DNA from: Hoyosella subflava DQS3-9A1
GTDB taxonomy: Bacteria > Actinomycetota > Actinomycetes > Mycobacteriales > Mycobacteriaceae
Reading direction: 5' to 3'
NCBI RefSeq assembly: GCF_000214175.1
Contig: NC_015564.1
Span: 186,001 to 250,000 of the forward strand
DNA length: 64,000 nucleotides
Positions 17,564-25,801 of this stretch are shown in pieces; the first letter of the stretch is position 1; the number at the start of each line of letters is the position of its first letter. A program made the position numbers and the translations under genes. The notes under the pieces are model-generated. The model was given only the letters and a program-made list of their open reading frames with translations, was not told the origin of the DNA and searched no databases.

Positions 17564-18753
17564 CCTACGACGACCGTCTCCGCGGAATGGTCCTTCGCGG
17601 TTGTCAGGTGGCGCTTCCTAGTCGGCAGCCCGTAGGTCGGGTGGGCTGCGCCCCATACGGTGCCCCAAAGGACGGCCGCTTTGACCCGCGCTGCTGGACG
17701 GCCCCGCAGCGACCCGGACTTGGACGTCGCGTTGTTGTCGACGAGTTGAAGGATCGCGTCTTTCTGTCCGAGGCTGATGCAGTTGCCGAAGTAAGCCAAC
17801 TTGGTTTGAGCGATCCTACGACCAGTCAGGTGTCCGACGATCGCCTCCGTCGCCTGCATCCTGGTGAAGCCCGCCGAAGCGCAGGACATCGGCAGCGGCT
17901 GCCCGTTATCGCCGATGGTGTAGACGCTGTCGCCGGCAGCGTAGACCTCCGGGTGTGAGACCGACCGCATCATGCGGTCGACGGTGATCCGCCCGTCGTC
18001 TTCGACACTGAGACCACTTGCTGCGGCTAGGGGATGGACGGCGAATCCCGCCGCCCACACGGTCGCGTCGGCCGGGAAAACTGTCCCATCTGAGGCCATG
18101 GCACCCACAGCCTCGACGTGATCAATGGTTGTGTGCTCGTGGACCGCGATACCGAAACGGTCGAAGGCGCGCAGCAAATGTCGGCGCGCTTTGGGGCCGA
18201 GCCAGCCGCCCAGCTCGCCGCTGGTGGCGAGGACGACGTGCAGTCCGGGCCGGGATTCGGCGATTTCGGTAGCGGCTTCGATGGCGGTCAGGTTGCCGCC
18301 AACGACTAGTACCGTTCCATTCTCGCCAAGCTCGTCGAGGCGCTGGCGCAGACGCAGCGCTGCCGAGTGTCCGGCGACATGGAAGGCGTAACTGTCGACA
18401 CCGGGCACTCCATGGCTGGCGGCGGTACTGCCAAGCGTGTATAGGAGGGTGTCGTACTCGAGGCGGTCAGCGCCTTCGTCGCCGGTCACGGTGACGGTAC
18501 GCCGATCGGCATCGACGGCCGTGACGCGCCCAAGTTGTAGCCGGATGCCGGTGCCGGCGAACATATCCGCCAACTGGTGACGCTGCAGGGCCTGACCGGC
18601 GGCGAGCTGGTGCAGGCGTATCCGCTCAACGAAGTCGGGTTCGGCGTTGACCACGGTGATCTCGAAGTCTGCGGGGTGCAGACGCCGAGCGAGGACTCCG
18701 GCGGCGGGGGCTCCGGCGTAACCGGCCCCGAGGACCACGATGCGGTGTGTCAT
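17560..18753 (-). CDS. NAD(P)/FAD-dependent oxidoreductase, partner of the ECF41 sigma factor
   Basis: A 397-residue two-dinucleotide-fold flavoprotein of the NDH-2/AIF type. The FAD motif VLGAGYAGAPAAG is at the N-terminus, a second glycine motif VLVVGGNLTAIEAA is near 146-160, and VYAAGDSV lies in the C-terminal third. ATG 18753 with ACAGGAG upstream is a clear start; the frame continues upstream without signal. It ends overlapping the sigma gene, so the pair forms one operon. In ECF41 systems the partner oxidoreductase is usually the main target of the sigma factor. The electron acceptor is unknown. Confidence 0.85.
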   Translation of the reverse strand: MTHRIVVLGAGYAGAPAAGVLARRLHPADFEITVVNAEPDFVERIRLHQLAAGQALQRHQLADMFAGTGIRLQLGRVTAVDADRRTVTVTGDEGADRLEYDTLLYTLGSTAASHGVPGVDSYAFHVAGHSAALRLRQRLDELGENGTVLVVGGNLTAIEAATEIAESRPGLHVVLATSGELGGWLGPKARRHLLRAFDRFGIAVHEHTTIDHVEAVGAMASDGTVFPADATVWAAGFAVHPLAAASGLSVEDDGRITVDRMMRSVSHPEVYAAGDSVYTIGDNGQPLPMSCASAGFTRMQATEAIVGHLTGRRIAQTKLAYFGNCISLGQKDAILQLVDNNATSKSGSLRGRPAARVKAAVLWGTVWGAAHPTYGLPTRKRHLTTAKDHSAETVVVG

Positions 18754-18827
18754 GGCGTAGCTCCTGTCTTGTTCTTTACCTATGAACGAGACAGGATCCA
18801 GATTCATGACACGGTGGAGGTGAATTC

Positions 18828-19589
18828 CTAGCCGTACCGTTTGACGAACTGGCGCAGTATTCGCGATGGGTAAGCGATATCGAAGCGGCGCACGGTATCT
18901 CGCAGCGTATCGGCCGCTTCGGGCGCGAAGTAGCCGTGGTTCTTGTACGCGGCGATTCGGATGAGCATCCCGGGAAGGTCGAGTTCGGGGTGAAACTGCG
19001 TGGCGTACACGTTGTTGCCGACACGGAACGCTTGCACTGGGCATGCCGCGGAATAGGCGAGGCGGACCGCGTGCGGCGGTAGCGTACTGATGGCTTCTTT
19101 GTGGCCGACGAAAGCATCGAAGGCAGCGGGGAGGCCTTCCATCAGCGGGTCGGCGCGGCCTTCGTCGGTCATGTGGATTGTCGTGCCGCCGACGGGCTCG
19201 CTGTGCGTGCGGTCCATTTCAGCGCCAATGTAGGTGCCGAGTGTTCCAATGCCGTAGCAGCATCCGAGAAACGGGAAGTCGCGCGGGACGACTTCGGCGA
19301 GCAGCGCCTGGATTTCGGTCTCTGCCCGGAGTTGCGTGGCCGACTTGGCTTCGGTCGGGTCGGTGACGTTGTACGGTCCGCCGCCGAGGATGATGCCGGA
19401 CCAGTCATCGAGTGTGATGTCGCCGAGCGGCTCGTGGGTGAGCCGGATTCTGTGCAGCTGCGACTTTTCGAGGCCACCGAACTGGCGCACCGCCTCGTAT
19501 TCATTGTCCGCCGCCTCATCCTGTGCCCTGATTGAGAGCAGCAGGAATCGGGAATTCGGACGTGGCTGGTCGAGGCGAGATTGCGTCAC
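18828..19589 (-). CDS. Class I glutamine amidotransferase-like protein
   Basis: A 253-residue GATase1 domain protein. The nucleophile Cys lies in LGCCYGIGTLG and the His-Glu dyad in QFHPELD, so the triad is complete. It resembles the stand-alone GuaA-like amidotransferases that annotators call glutamine amidotransferase, not a fused synthase. GTG 19589 is chosen because the conserved part starts soon after it (RFLLLSIRAQDEAADNEYEA). The partner that uses the ammonia is not visible nearby. The gene overlaps no other but its frame continues far upstream. Confidence 0.8.
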   Translation of the reverse strand: MTQSRLDQPRPNSRFLLLSIRAQDEAADNEYEAVRQFGGLEKSQLHRIRLTHEPLGDITLDDWSGIILGGGPYNVTDPTEAKSATQLRAETEIQALLAEVVPRDFPFLGCCYGIGTLGTYIGAEMDRTHSEPVGGTTIHMTDEGRADPLMEGLPAAFDAFVGHKEAISTLPPHAVRLAYSAACPVQAFRVGNNVYATQFHPELDLPGMLIRIAAYKNHGYFAPEAADTLRDTVRRFDIAYPSRILRQFVKRYG

Positions 19590-19666
19590 AGTGGGATGGT
19601 ATCCGGCGCGGCCGCCGAACTTCGGTCCTCTCCGGAGCAAATGAGCGTGGCTACGCTGGTTGGTAC

Positions 19667-20824
19667 ATGAAGGTTTGGATTCTCTCTCCCTGCCCGGTGA
19701 CCGATTGGAACGACGAGCGCCGGAAAGCCCGGCTGCGCACGACCCGCCTGGGGTGCAGGTGGCGGCGTTTCGGCCGTTCTCGCCGTCTGCTTGCGCGCGC
19801 TGGACTTGCGCTGATACCGGTGATGATCGTCTCTGCCCAGTATTGGGTGCACGACGTCTATCCGGAGCAGCAGCGACTAGCCCAAACGCAACCGGCGCTG
19901 CATCATATTTACGATGCGGCGCAACCGGCCGACCAAGACACGGCGGTCGTCGATCTGGTCGGTTTAGGCAACCTCGACGCGAGTGACACAGCCCGCGCAC
20001 TGCCTGCGTTCGCCACGGTCGGCCAGGTGTGGGCTGTGCAATATGACAATGCCGGTATCGACACTGCGGTGATCAGCCGGATGATTGCCGAGCATGCTGA
20101 GCAGCGGGGAGTGGAACGGCTTCTGCTCGCAGGCCACAGCATGGGCGGGATCATCGCTCTCGAGGTTGCCCAGCACATTCTCGACGACACTGAGCTGAGC
20201 CTCCTGGCGGTCGTGCTCGACTGCACCCCCATTGACCTCCACGCCGTACGGCCCGCGAAAAGAGACGCGGGTGAAGACATGTTGCGCTGGATGGGCTGGT
20301 TGCCGGGTGCCCGTGAGAGCCGTGCTCTGCGCTTTGCGGTGGAAACGGCCGCCCGCCGCGACCGCTATTTGATCGACCACCCTCGCGGCATGCCCATCCT
20401 TGAGCCGAATGCGCTGGTTGATGCGATTGACGAAGTGTTTCGTGACAAGATCTTCGAAGAGAACGCTGCGAGCAACAGCCTGATCGAGGCGCAGTTCCTC
20501 ACCATCGTGGCCTCTGGTGCGGCGGACAATTTGGTGGCGTTGAGCCGGGAACGCGACGACAAACCACGCCCGGCGATCGTGTTCATGCGGCCGCACCGGG
20601 GCATCCTCGATGACGTCGTGGACGTCGACTATAGCCAGCGAGCGATTTTCGACCGTGCCGGCGGGCCGGGCGGCGCATTGTTCGTGGCCCGCATGTATGG
20701 GACGGGACACGCGAACCCCATCCAGCAGCCTTACGTGTACAACGAGACTATCGAGACGAGGGTCCTGCCGTTTGTGACTCGGTTCGCCGAACGAACTGAA
20801 GATCGGGCGGTCATGAGCCGGTAA
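19667..20824 (+). CDS. Membrane-anchored alpha/beta hydrolase
   Basis: A 385-residue protein with a basic N-terminus and one hydrophobic segment near 42-58 (LARAGLALIPVMIVSAQYWV). A lipase-like domain follows with GHSMGGIIALEVA as the nucleophile elbow. A final His in YGTGHANP may be the base. The mature domain would lie outside the membrane. ATG 19667 has no strong ribosome site; a start further upstream is open but its sequence looks non-coding. Probably a lipase or esterase acting at the cell surface. It overlaps the next, convergent gene by 14 bases. Confidence 0.7.
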   Translation: MKVWILSPCPVTDWNDERRKARLRTTRLGCRWRRFGRSRRLLARAGLALIPVMIVSAQYWVHDVYPEQQRLAQTQPALHHIYDAAQPADQDTAVVDLVGLGNLDASDTARALPAFATVGQVWAVQYDNAGIDTAVISRMIAEHAEQRGVERLLLAGHSMGGIIALEVAQHILDDTELSLLAVVLDCTPIDLHAVRPAKRDAGEDMLRWMGWLPGARESRALRFAVETAARRDRYLIDHPRGMPILEPNALVDAIDEVFRDKIFEENAASNSLIEAQFLTIVASGAADNLVALSRERDDKPRPAIVFMRPHRGILDDVVDVDYSQRAIFDRAGGPGGALFVARMYGTGHANPIQQPYVYNETIETRVLPFVTRFAERTEDRAVMSR

Positions 20825-21335
20825 CTGCCGAGCCGGGCACATCCCGCATGGCTGAGCCTTCACCGAACTGCTCCACCGTTATGACGCTCATGCTCCCGTC
20901 CGTCTCGAGCACAACCGCAGCAATCTTCTTCAGGTCAGCACTGCCCGATGCCCTGATGGCCTGATTCAACTCCGCTGTGCTGATTCGCTGCCGCACCAGA
21001 GCGTCGTCGAGAACGATGCCGTGGTGAAGGAGGAGCGTTGGTGCAGAAGTAAGAACCTTGCGGCCCAACGATACCCGCGACGACACGATCGCTGCGAGAT
21101 ACTGCAGAGTGGCGAGAAGTACGAGCGCCAGCGCGCCCTCTGCCCAGGAAACGTCGGAATTGAGCAAGATGGTGGCGAGTGTCGACCCGAGTGCGACCGT
21201 AACCACCAGGTCGAACGCATTGAGTTTGGCGAGCGTGCGTTTCCCGGAGATGCGCAGAACCAGGACAAGCGTGATGTACGCGGCCGTACCTACCGCTAAT
21301 ACTCTGAACATATCTGGCCAAGTATCGAACCACAT
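20811..21335 (-). CDS. DUF421/YetF-like membrane protein
   Basis: A 174-residue protein with two or three N-terminal membrane helices (about 10-30, 43-60 and 65-85) and a soluble C-terminal domain. The block LRISGKRTLAKLNAFDLVVTVALGS is the usual signature of the DUF421 family. The function of the family is not established. It is convergent with the hydrolase gene and shares 14 bases with it. Confidence 0.85.
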   Translation of the reverse strand: MWFDTWPDMFRVLAVGTAAYITLVLVLRISGKRTLAKLNAFDLVVTVALGSTLATILLNSDVSWAEGALALVLLATLQYLAAIVSSRVSLGRKVLTSAPTLLLHHGIVLDDALVRQRISTAELNQAIRASGSADLKKIAAVVLETDGSMSVITVEQFGEGSAMRDVPGSAVTGS

Positions 21336-21435
21336 CTGGCTCGAATGCCCCGATTGCTCGGCCCCGAAACGCCTACTTCATGGCACTTCCCCCAGTTTCT
21401 TGCGCGCATGGCAGTGAGGTCCATACCGTAGGGGC

Positions 21436-22020
21436 GTGACAGACGCTCTTACGTCGACAAGCTGGCCCGCTGTTTTCACCTGGGGCGCGCATTCAGCGCC
21501 ACGGATGGAATCCGTCCGGATCCAGCTTTCCGGCAAGAAGATCAAGGCTGCGGGACGGATCATCGGCGCGGACTGCGCCGAGCACCCGGCCTTCAGCGCG
21601 TCGTACGACCTCATCACCGATGAGTTCGGTGCGACGCGGCGGCTTTCGCTGCGCGCGACCGTCGCCCGCGGCGAGCGTGTCCTCTCAGTGAGCCGTGACA
21701 CTGAGGGATATTGGACGGTCCACGAGGGCAACACCTCGACACGTTCCCGGTTCGGCGGAGCGCTGGACGTGGACGTCATTTTGAGCCCGTTCTTCAACGC
21801 ACTCCCGATCCGTCGCCTTGACCTGCACACCGAAGCCAACGACGTTCAGGTACCCGTGGTTTACGTGTCACTGCCTGACCTGACAGTGCGGGAAGAGACA
21901 CTGACCTATAGCTCCCACGCAGAGGGCATTCACGTGTTCTCCCCGGTAGCGAGCGCAACTGTCACGGTCGACAGCGACGGGTTCCTGATTGACTACCCGG
22001 CTCTTGGACAGCGGATCTAG
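21436..22020 (+). CDS. Putative glycolipid-binding domain protein
   Basis: A 194-residue protein resembling the putative glycolipid-binding family (PF06475): opening FTWGAHSAPRMESVRIQLSG, then the YDLITDEFGATRRLSLR strand and GYWTVHEGN. It has no signal peptide or membrane span and is likely cytoplasmic and beta-rich. GTG 21436 is the only reasonable start. It converges with the amidase gene and overlaps its end by four bases. The ligand is not known from the sequence. Confidence 0.75.
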   Translation: MTDALTSTSWPAVFTWGAHSAPRMESVRIQLSGKKIKAAGRIIGADCAEHPAFSASYDLITDEFGATRRLSLRATVARGERVLSVSRDTEGYWTVHEGNTSTRSRFGGALDVDVILSPFFNALPIRRLDLHTEANDVQVPVVYVSLPDLTVREETLTYSSHAEGIHVFSPVASATVTVDSDGFLIDYPALGQRI

Positions 22021-23372
22021 GCGGCGACTTCACCGCCGAGCGCGAGGGCGACAGCCTCACCGACTCCAGCTGTGGCGCCCTGAGGGAACGCCGCGATCTG
22101 CACCCCGGACGGCAGGCCATCCTCGTGCTGCGCCGGAACCGACACCGCGGGAACCCCGAGCATGCTGAAAGGGATGCACATACGCAGCAACTCAGCGCGG
22201 ACCTGGACAGTCCCGGTCGTCGTTTCGACTTCCTCCACACCGATCGCGGTAGCACGCAGGGGAGTAGTGGAGGTTAGCACCGCGTCAACGCCCGCGTCTC
22301 GCATCGCGGCGAAGCACTCGTCCCGGATCTGATCCCGCCGTCGCAGCGCATGAATGTATTCGGTGGCGAGACGGTCCCGCTGCGCGAGAAGCCGTTCGCG
22401 CGTGATGGGCTGAAACAGGTCAGGAGTGGCTCGGAGCGCTTCTTCATGCGTTGCGTACGCTTCGCTGCCAGTGATGACGCCGTAGAGCGCGATGAGTTCT
22501 TCAGCATGCGGAAGGTCCACGTCGACGACAACGGCCCCCGCGGCCCTCAGTTTCTCTGCTGCCCGATCGACGGCCTTAGCCGCCGCCGCGTCGTGAACGG
22601 TCCACGCGGGTCCGTGCAGCCGTCCGATAGTGAGTTGATCCATTCGGGGTGTAGCGCGGCTGCTGTGCCCGGTGAGAGCATGCCAGGCGAATGCAGCATC
22701 GGTCGGGGTGTCCGCTAGTAGCCCAACATGGTCGAGAGTGGTCGAAAGCGGAAAGACACCCGCTGTGGAGAGGGCGCCCGCAGCTGGCTTCAGTCCTGTG
22801 ATGCCGCATAAAGCGGCCGGCGTGCGCACGCTGCATCCGGTGTCGGTGCCGACTGCGAGCGGAACGATGCCGAGAGCCACGAGGCCCGCTGAGCCAGAGG
22901 AAGAGCCACCTGTGATGCGCCCGGGATCGTGAGGGTTCGCCGCCGGGCCATCGACATTGACCGCTCCGGTCGGCCCATACGCGAATTCGTGCAAATGAGT
23001 TTTGGCGACGATGACCGCACCGGCTGCGCGAAGCTGCCGGACAATGTCCGCGTCCCGTGTGGCGGGTGCGGCACCGTTACGTGCACCGCTGCCGCATCGG
23101 GTCGGAAAGCCCGCGACGTCAACGAGGTCCTTGACCGCGACGGCAACACCGTGCAACGGTCCCCTGGCCCCTCGCTCCTGGAAGTGAGCGTCAAGCGCGT
23201 CCGCTTGTTCGAGCGCGGCACCGGCGAGGCGACTTTGATGGTCCCATCCTGCGATCAAATTCTCCCAGGGCGTGCCATTGAGATCATTGATCCGCTGAAG
23301 AACATGCTCAATGTGCTCGCGCGCGGTGAGTTGCCCGGCGCCGAGCAGGGCAGCTAGTTCGTTCAATGTCAT
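22017..23372 (-). CDS. Amidase (amidase-signature family)
   Basis: A 451-residue amidase with the complete Ser-cisSer-Lys triad: Lys81 (AVAVKDLVD), the glycine-serine loop GGSSSGS at 155-161 and nucleophile Ser181 in GTDTGCSVRTPA. It is related to GatA and allophanate hydrolase but lacks a partner subunit, so it is likely a free amidase for a small amide. The start overlaps the stop of the prephenate dehydrogenase gene as TCATGA, so the two share a transcript. Substrate is not certain. Confidence 0.88.
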   Translation of the reverse strand: MTLNELAALLGAGQLTAREHIEHVLQRINDLNGTPWENLIAGWDHQSRLAGAALEQADALDAHFQERGARGPLHGVAVAVKDLVDVAGFPTRCGSGARNGAAPATRDADIVRQLRAAGAVIVAKTHLHEFAYGPTGAVNVDGPAANPHDPGRITGGSSSGSAGLVALGIVPLAVGTDTGCSVRTPAALCGITGLKPAAGALSTAGVFPLSTTLDHVGLLADTPTDAAFAWHALTGHSSRATPRMDQLTIGRLHGPAWTVHDAAAAKAVDRAAEKLRAAGAVVVDVDLPHAEELIALYGVITGSEAYATHEEALRATPDLFQPITRERLLAQRDRLATEYIHALRRRDQIRDECFAAMRDAGVDAVLTSTTPLRATAIGVEEVETTTGTVQVRAELLRMCIPFSMLGVPAVSVPAQHEDGLPSGVQIAAFPQGATAGVGEAVALALGGEVAA

Positions 23373-24319
23373 GAGATCTCCCGAGGGAGCGTGAGAAGCG
23401 CTTCGCCGCGCCGCCCGGCGTCACGTAGCCGCGCTAGCCACTCGTGGTCACCAGGAACTATCCCGGTGATCGACGGTCGCCCCCCGCGCCCCAGGTACTT
23501 CTGGTGCGCAGCGAAGCCACTCTTAGTGAGTTCAGATGTTGAGCCACCTGCGAGCGCGGTACGGGCCGCCGCGAGTGTTTCTAGCGCCTCGTCGAGTACC
23601 CGCAGCAATGCGGCCGCGTTCGCTTCGCACATGGCGTCCACGAGGGCAGGCGACGTGCCTGCCACACGCGTGCCGTCACGGAAAGAACCCGCAGCGAGCG
23701 CCAGCGTCAGATCTCCGCCCCGGACGCCGGACAACGCGAGGGTTTCCGCGAACAGGTGAGGCAGGTGCGAGATGCGCGCAGCAGCGTCATCGTGCTCCCG
23801 CGACTCGGCAGGGATTACGGCTGCGCCGCAGTCGAGCGCGAGTCGCGCCACCTCAGTCCACACCACTGGGTCGCGTCCTTCGTCCGCACTCACAACCCAG
23901 GTCGCTCCCTTGAACAGCTCGGCGAACCCGGCAGCCCAGCCTGATTCCGCAGTCCCGGCCATCGGATGTCCTCCGACGTAGCGTCCGTCGAGGCCATGGT
24001 CACGCACGAGATCCGCGACCGGGCCCTTGACACTGACGACATCGGTAAGGGGACAGTCCCGCGCAGTCGTGGCGATCGCCTGCAGCACGGTGTTCACCGC
24101 GGGCATCGGAACGGCGACGACGAGCAGCGCACCGTCCGCCTGGGCGCGTGAAAGAACAGCTCCGAGGTCACTGCTGACGTCGTATCCGTCGGCTTGCGCG
24201 GCTGCGACAGGTCCACCAGAACGGTTGTATCCGTACACGCTTCGCCCTGCAGCGTGCGCCGCACGCATGAGCGATCCACCGATGAGACCGAGGCCGAGAA
24301 CACAGACTGGAACAGACAC
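23369..24319 (-). CDS. tyrA: Prephenate dehydrogenase
   Basis: A 316-residue TyrA that oxidises prephenate to 4-hydroxyphenylpyruvate with NAD(P)+. It has the dinucleotide motif GLGLIGGSL at 9-17 and the family block GGHPMAGTAESGWAAG. The C-terminal helical part carries HLPHLFAETLA. GTG 24319 is chosen because the Rossmann strand starts directly after it; GTG 24337 is also possible. The frame stays open upstream to 25390 but that part is antisense to two other genes. The aminotransferase at 11601-12704 could supply the next step to tyrosine. Confidence 0.9.
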   Translation of the reverse strand: MSVPVCVLGLGLIGGSLMRAAHAAGRSVYGYNRSGGPVAAAQADGYDVSSDLGAVLSRAQADGALLVVAVPMPAVNTVLQAIATTARDCPLTDVVSVKGPVADLVRDHGLDGRYVGGHPMAGTAESGWAAGFAELFKGATWVVSADEGRDPVVWTEVARLALDCGAAVIPAESREHDDAAARISHLPHLFAETLALSGVRGGDLTLALAAGSFRDGTRVAGTSPALVDAMCEANAAALLRVLDEALETLAAARTALAGGSTSELTKSGFAAHQKYLGRGGRPSITGIVPGDHEWLARLRDAGRRGEALLTLPREIS

Positions 24320-24433
24320 CTGATTAGCGTCGCACACCACAGCGCGGAGTGTCTCACGCCCACACTCGCGCCGATCTTCAACGATTTGCCGGCAGATGTT
24401 CCTTGTGCCGACCCTGCGCGCTAACCTCACCGC

Positions 24434-24964
24434 ATGGCTGCACAGCGCGCTCGCACACAAAATGATGACGAGTACGACATCGATGGTTTCGGCATTGGGG
24501 TTGTCCGGGAAGAGGGACGCTGGCGGTGCGTCCCAATGCCGCTTGCGGCGCTCACAAGTTTGAGCGAGGCGGAAACGGAACTTCGCGAACTGCGTAGTTC
24601 GGGAGCAACATTCGGTCTGCTTGACGTCGACGACGAGTTTTTCGTTATCGTTCGACCGAGCCCAGCAGGGACGCACCTGCTGATCTCCGACGCTGCAGCG
24701 GCGATCGACTATGACATAGCTGCGGATGTGCTTGAGATGCTCAATGTGGAGGTCCCCGACCTCGACCCTGACGAACTCGACGAAACTGATCCGTGGGAAG
24801 AGGGCGAACTGGGAATTCTGGCGGATCTCGGCCTGCCGGAACCGGTGATGAGTGTGATTCTGGCTGAAACCGACCTCTACCCGGACGAACAGCTGCAGAT
24901 GATCGCCGAGCGGCTCGGTTTCGAGCGGGAATTTGCCGCCGTTGTCGATTCCATCCAGAAGTAA
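24434..24964 (+). CDS. tRNA adenosine deaminase-associated protein
   Basis: A 176-residue acidic protein of the family found beside tadA in actinobacteria. It has FGIGVVREEGRWRCVPMPLAALTSLSEA at the start and a very acidic middle (about 105-128, DLDPDELDETDPWEEGELG). No enzyme motif is seen. It overlaps the start of tadA by 32 bases, so the two are expressed together, and it may assist TadA. Confidence 0.9.
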   Translation: MAAQRARTQNDDEYDIDGFGIGVVREEGRWRCVPMPLAALTSLSEAETELRELRSSGATFGLLDVDDEFFVIVRPSPAGTHLLISDAAAAIDYDIAADVLEMLNVEVPDLDPDELDETDPWEEGELGILADLGLPEPVMSVILAETDLYPDEQLQMIAERLGFEREFAAVVDSIQK

Positions 24965-25415
24965 CGCCGACGACGCCGGTTGGATAGGTGCCGCGATTGA
25001 AGCCGCGGCCCTGTCCGGCCCGGACGACGTCCCAGTCGGCGCGGTCTTGTTCAGCCCAGACGGAGCAGTCATCACAAGGGCAGGCAATACCCGCGAACGC
25101 GATGGCGACCCGACAGCGCACGCGGAGATATCCGTGTTGCGTGAGGGAGCACGACTCGTGGGCGACGGCTGGCGACTCGAAGGGACGACACTGGCCGTCA
25201 CACTCGAACCATGCACGATGTGCGCGGGTGCCATCGTCCTCGCTCGCGTCGCCCGGGTCGTGTTCGGAGCGTGGGAACCCAAAACCGGCGCAGTAGGGTC
25301 CCTGTGGGATGTGGTGCGCGACCGGCGGCTCACGCACCGGCCAGAAGTTTGTGGGGGAGTACGGGAAGCTGAGTGCGCAGCGCTCGTCACGGAATTCTTC
25401 GCCGGCCACCGATGA
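24933..25415 (+). CDS. tadA: tRNA(adenine34) deaminase TadA
   Basis: A 160-residue zinc deaminase that makes inosine at position 34 of tRNA-Arg(ACG), encoded here at 13744-13816. The zinc site is complete: HAE in DPTAHAEISVLREG and PCTMC in TLEPCTMCAGAI. The only starts before the conserved domain are TTG 24933 or TTG 24942, inside the end of the preceding gene, which suggests translational coupling. Length and motifs are normal. Confidence 0.88.
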   Translation: MPPLSIPSRSNADDAGWIGAAIEAAALSGPDDVPVGAVLFSPDGAVITRAGNTRERDGDPTAHAEISVLREGARLVGDGWRLEGTTLAVTLEPCTMCAGAIVLARVARVVFGAWEPKTGAVGSLWDVVRDRRLTHRPEVCGGVREAECAALVTEFFAGHR

Positions 25416-25476
25416 CCATTTGCCGCGTTATCCAGCGGATTCGGCCCTGTGTTTAGCCTCGGGTACAGTTGTGCGC

Positions 25477-25564
25477 GGTGGCGTGTCCGAGCGGCCTAAG
25501 GAGCGCGCCTCGAAAGCGCGTGACGGGTAACCCCCGTCCGAGGGTTCAAATCCCTCCGCCACCG
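25477..25564 (+). tRNA. tRNA-Ser (anticodon CGA)
   Basis: An 88-base serine tRNA. The acceptor arm GGTGGCG (25477-25483) pairs with CGCCACC (25557-25563). The anticodon CGA reads TCG, and a long variable arm with a G/C stem is present. It stands 61 bases after tadA. Confidence 0.95.
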
Positions 25565-25570
25565 CCATAG

Positions 25571-25607
25571 CCTCCCGCCTGTGTGTGCAGGTAGGGAGGT
25601 TTTTCTT
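25571..25607 (+). terminator. Intrinsic terminator after tRNA-Ser(CGA)
   Basis: CCTCCC and CCTG pair with CAGG and GGGAGG around a short loop, and TTTTTCTTTC follows. The small bulge does not break the stem. Confidence 0.85.
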
Positions 25608-25801
25608 TCTGGACTTGATGTGCGGTGTTTCGTCAGGCCCGCAAGCTGCCCACGCTGGTCGGTGTGGACTCCAAGTCGCTGCGGGTGCAAACGTAACGAA
25701 AGCTGACTGCGGTCGATGTAGTGATTACACAATCACGAACCACCCCTTTGACAGACCGGACACAACCAGAGTTGACGACTCTCCAAAAACCCAGAACACC
25801 G

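Noticed and set aside
24320-25390. Long minus-strand frame continuing the prephenate dehydrogenase upstream
   Set aside because: It is antisense to the TadA-associated gene and tadA, has no known domain and comes from the high GC content. The Rossmann start at 24319 fixes the real N-terminus.
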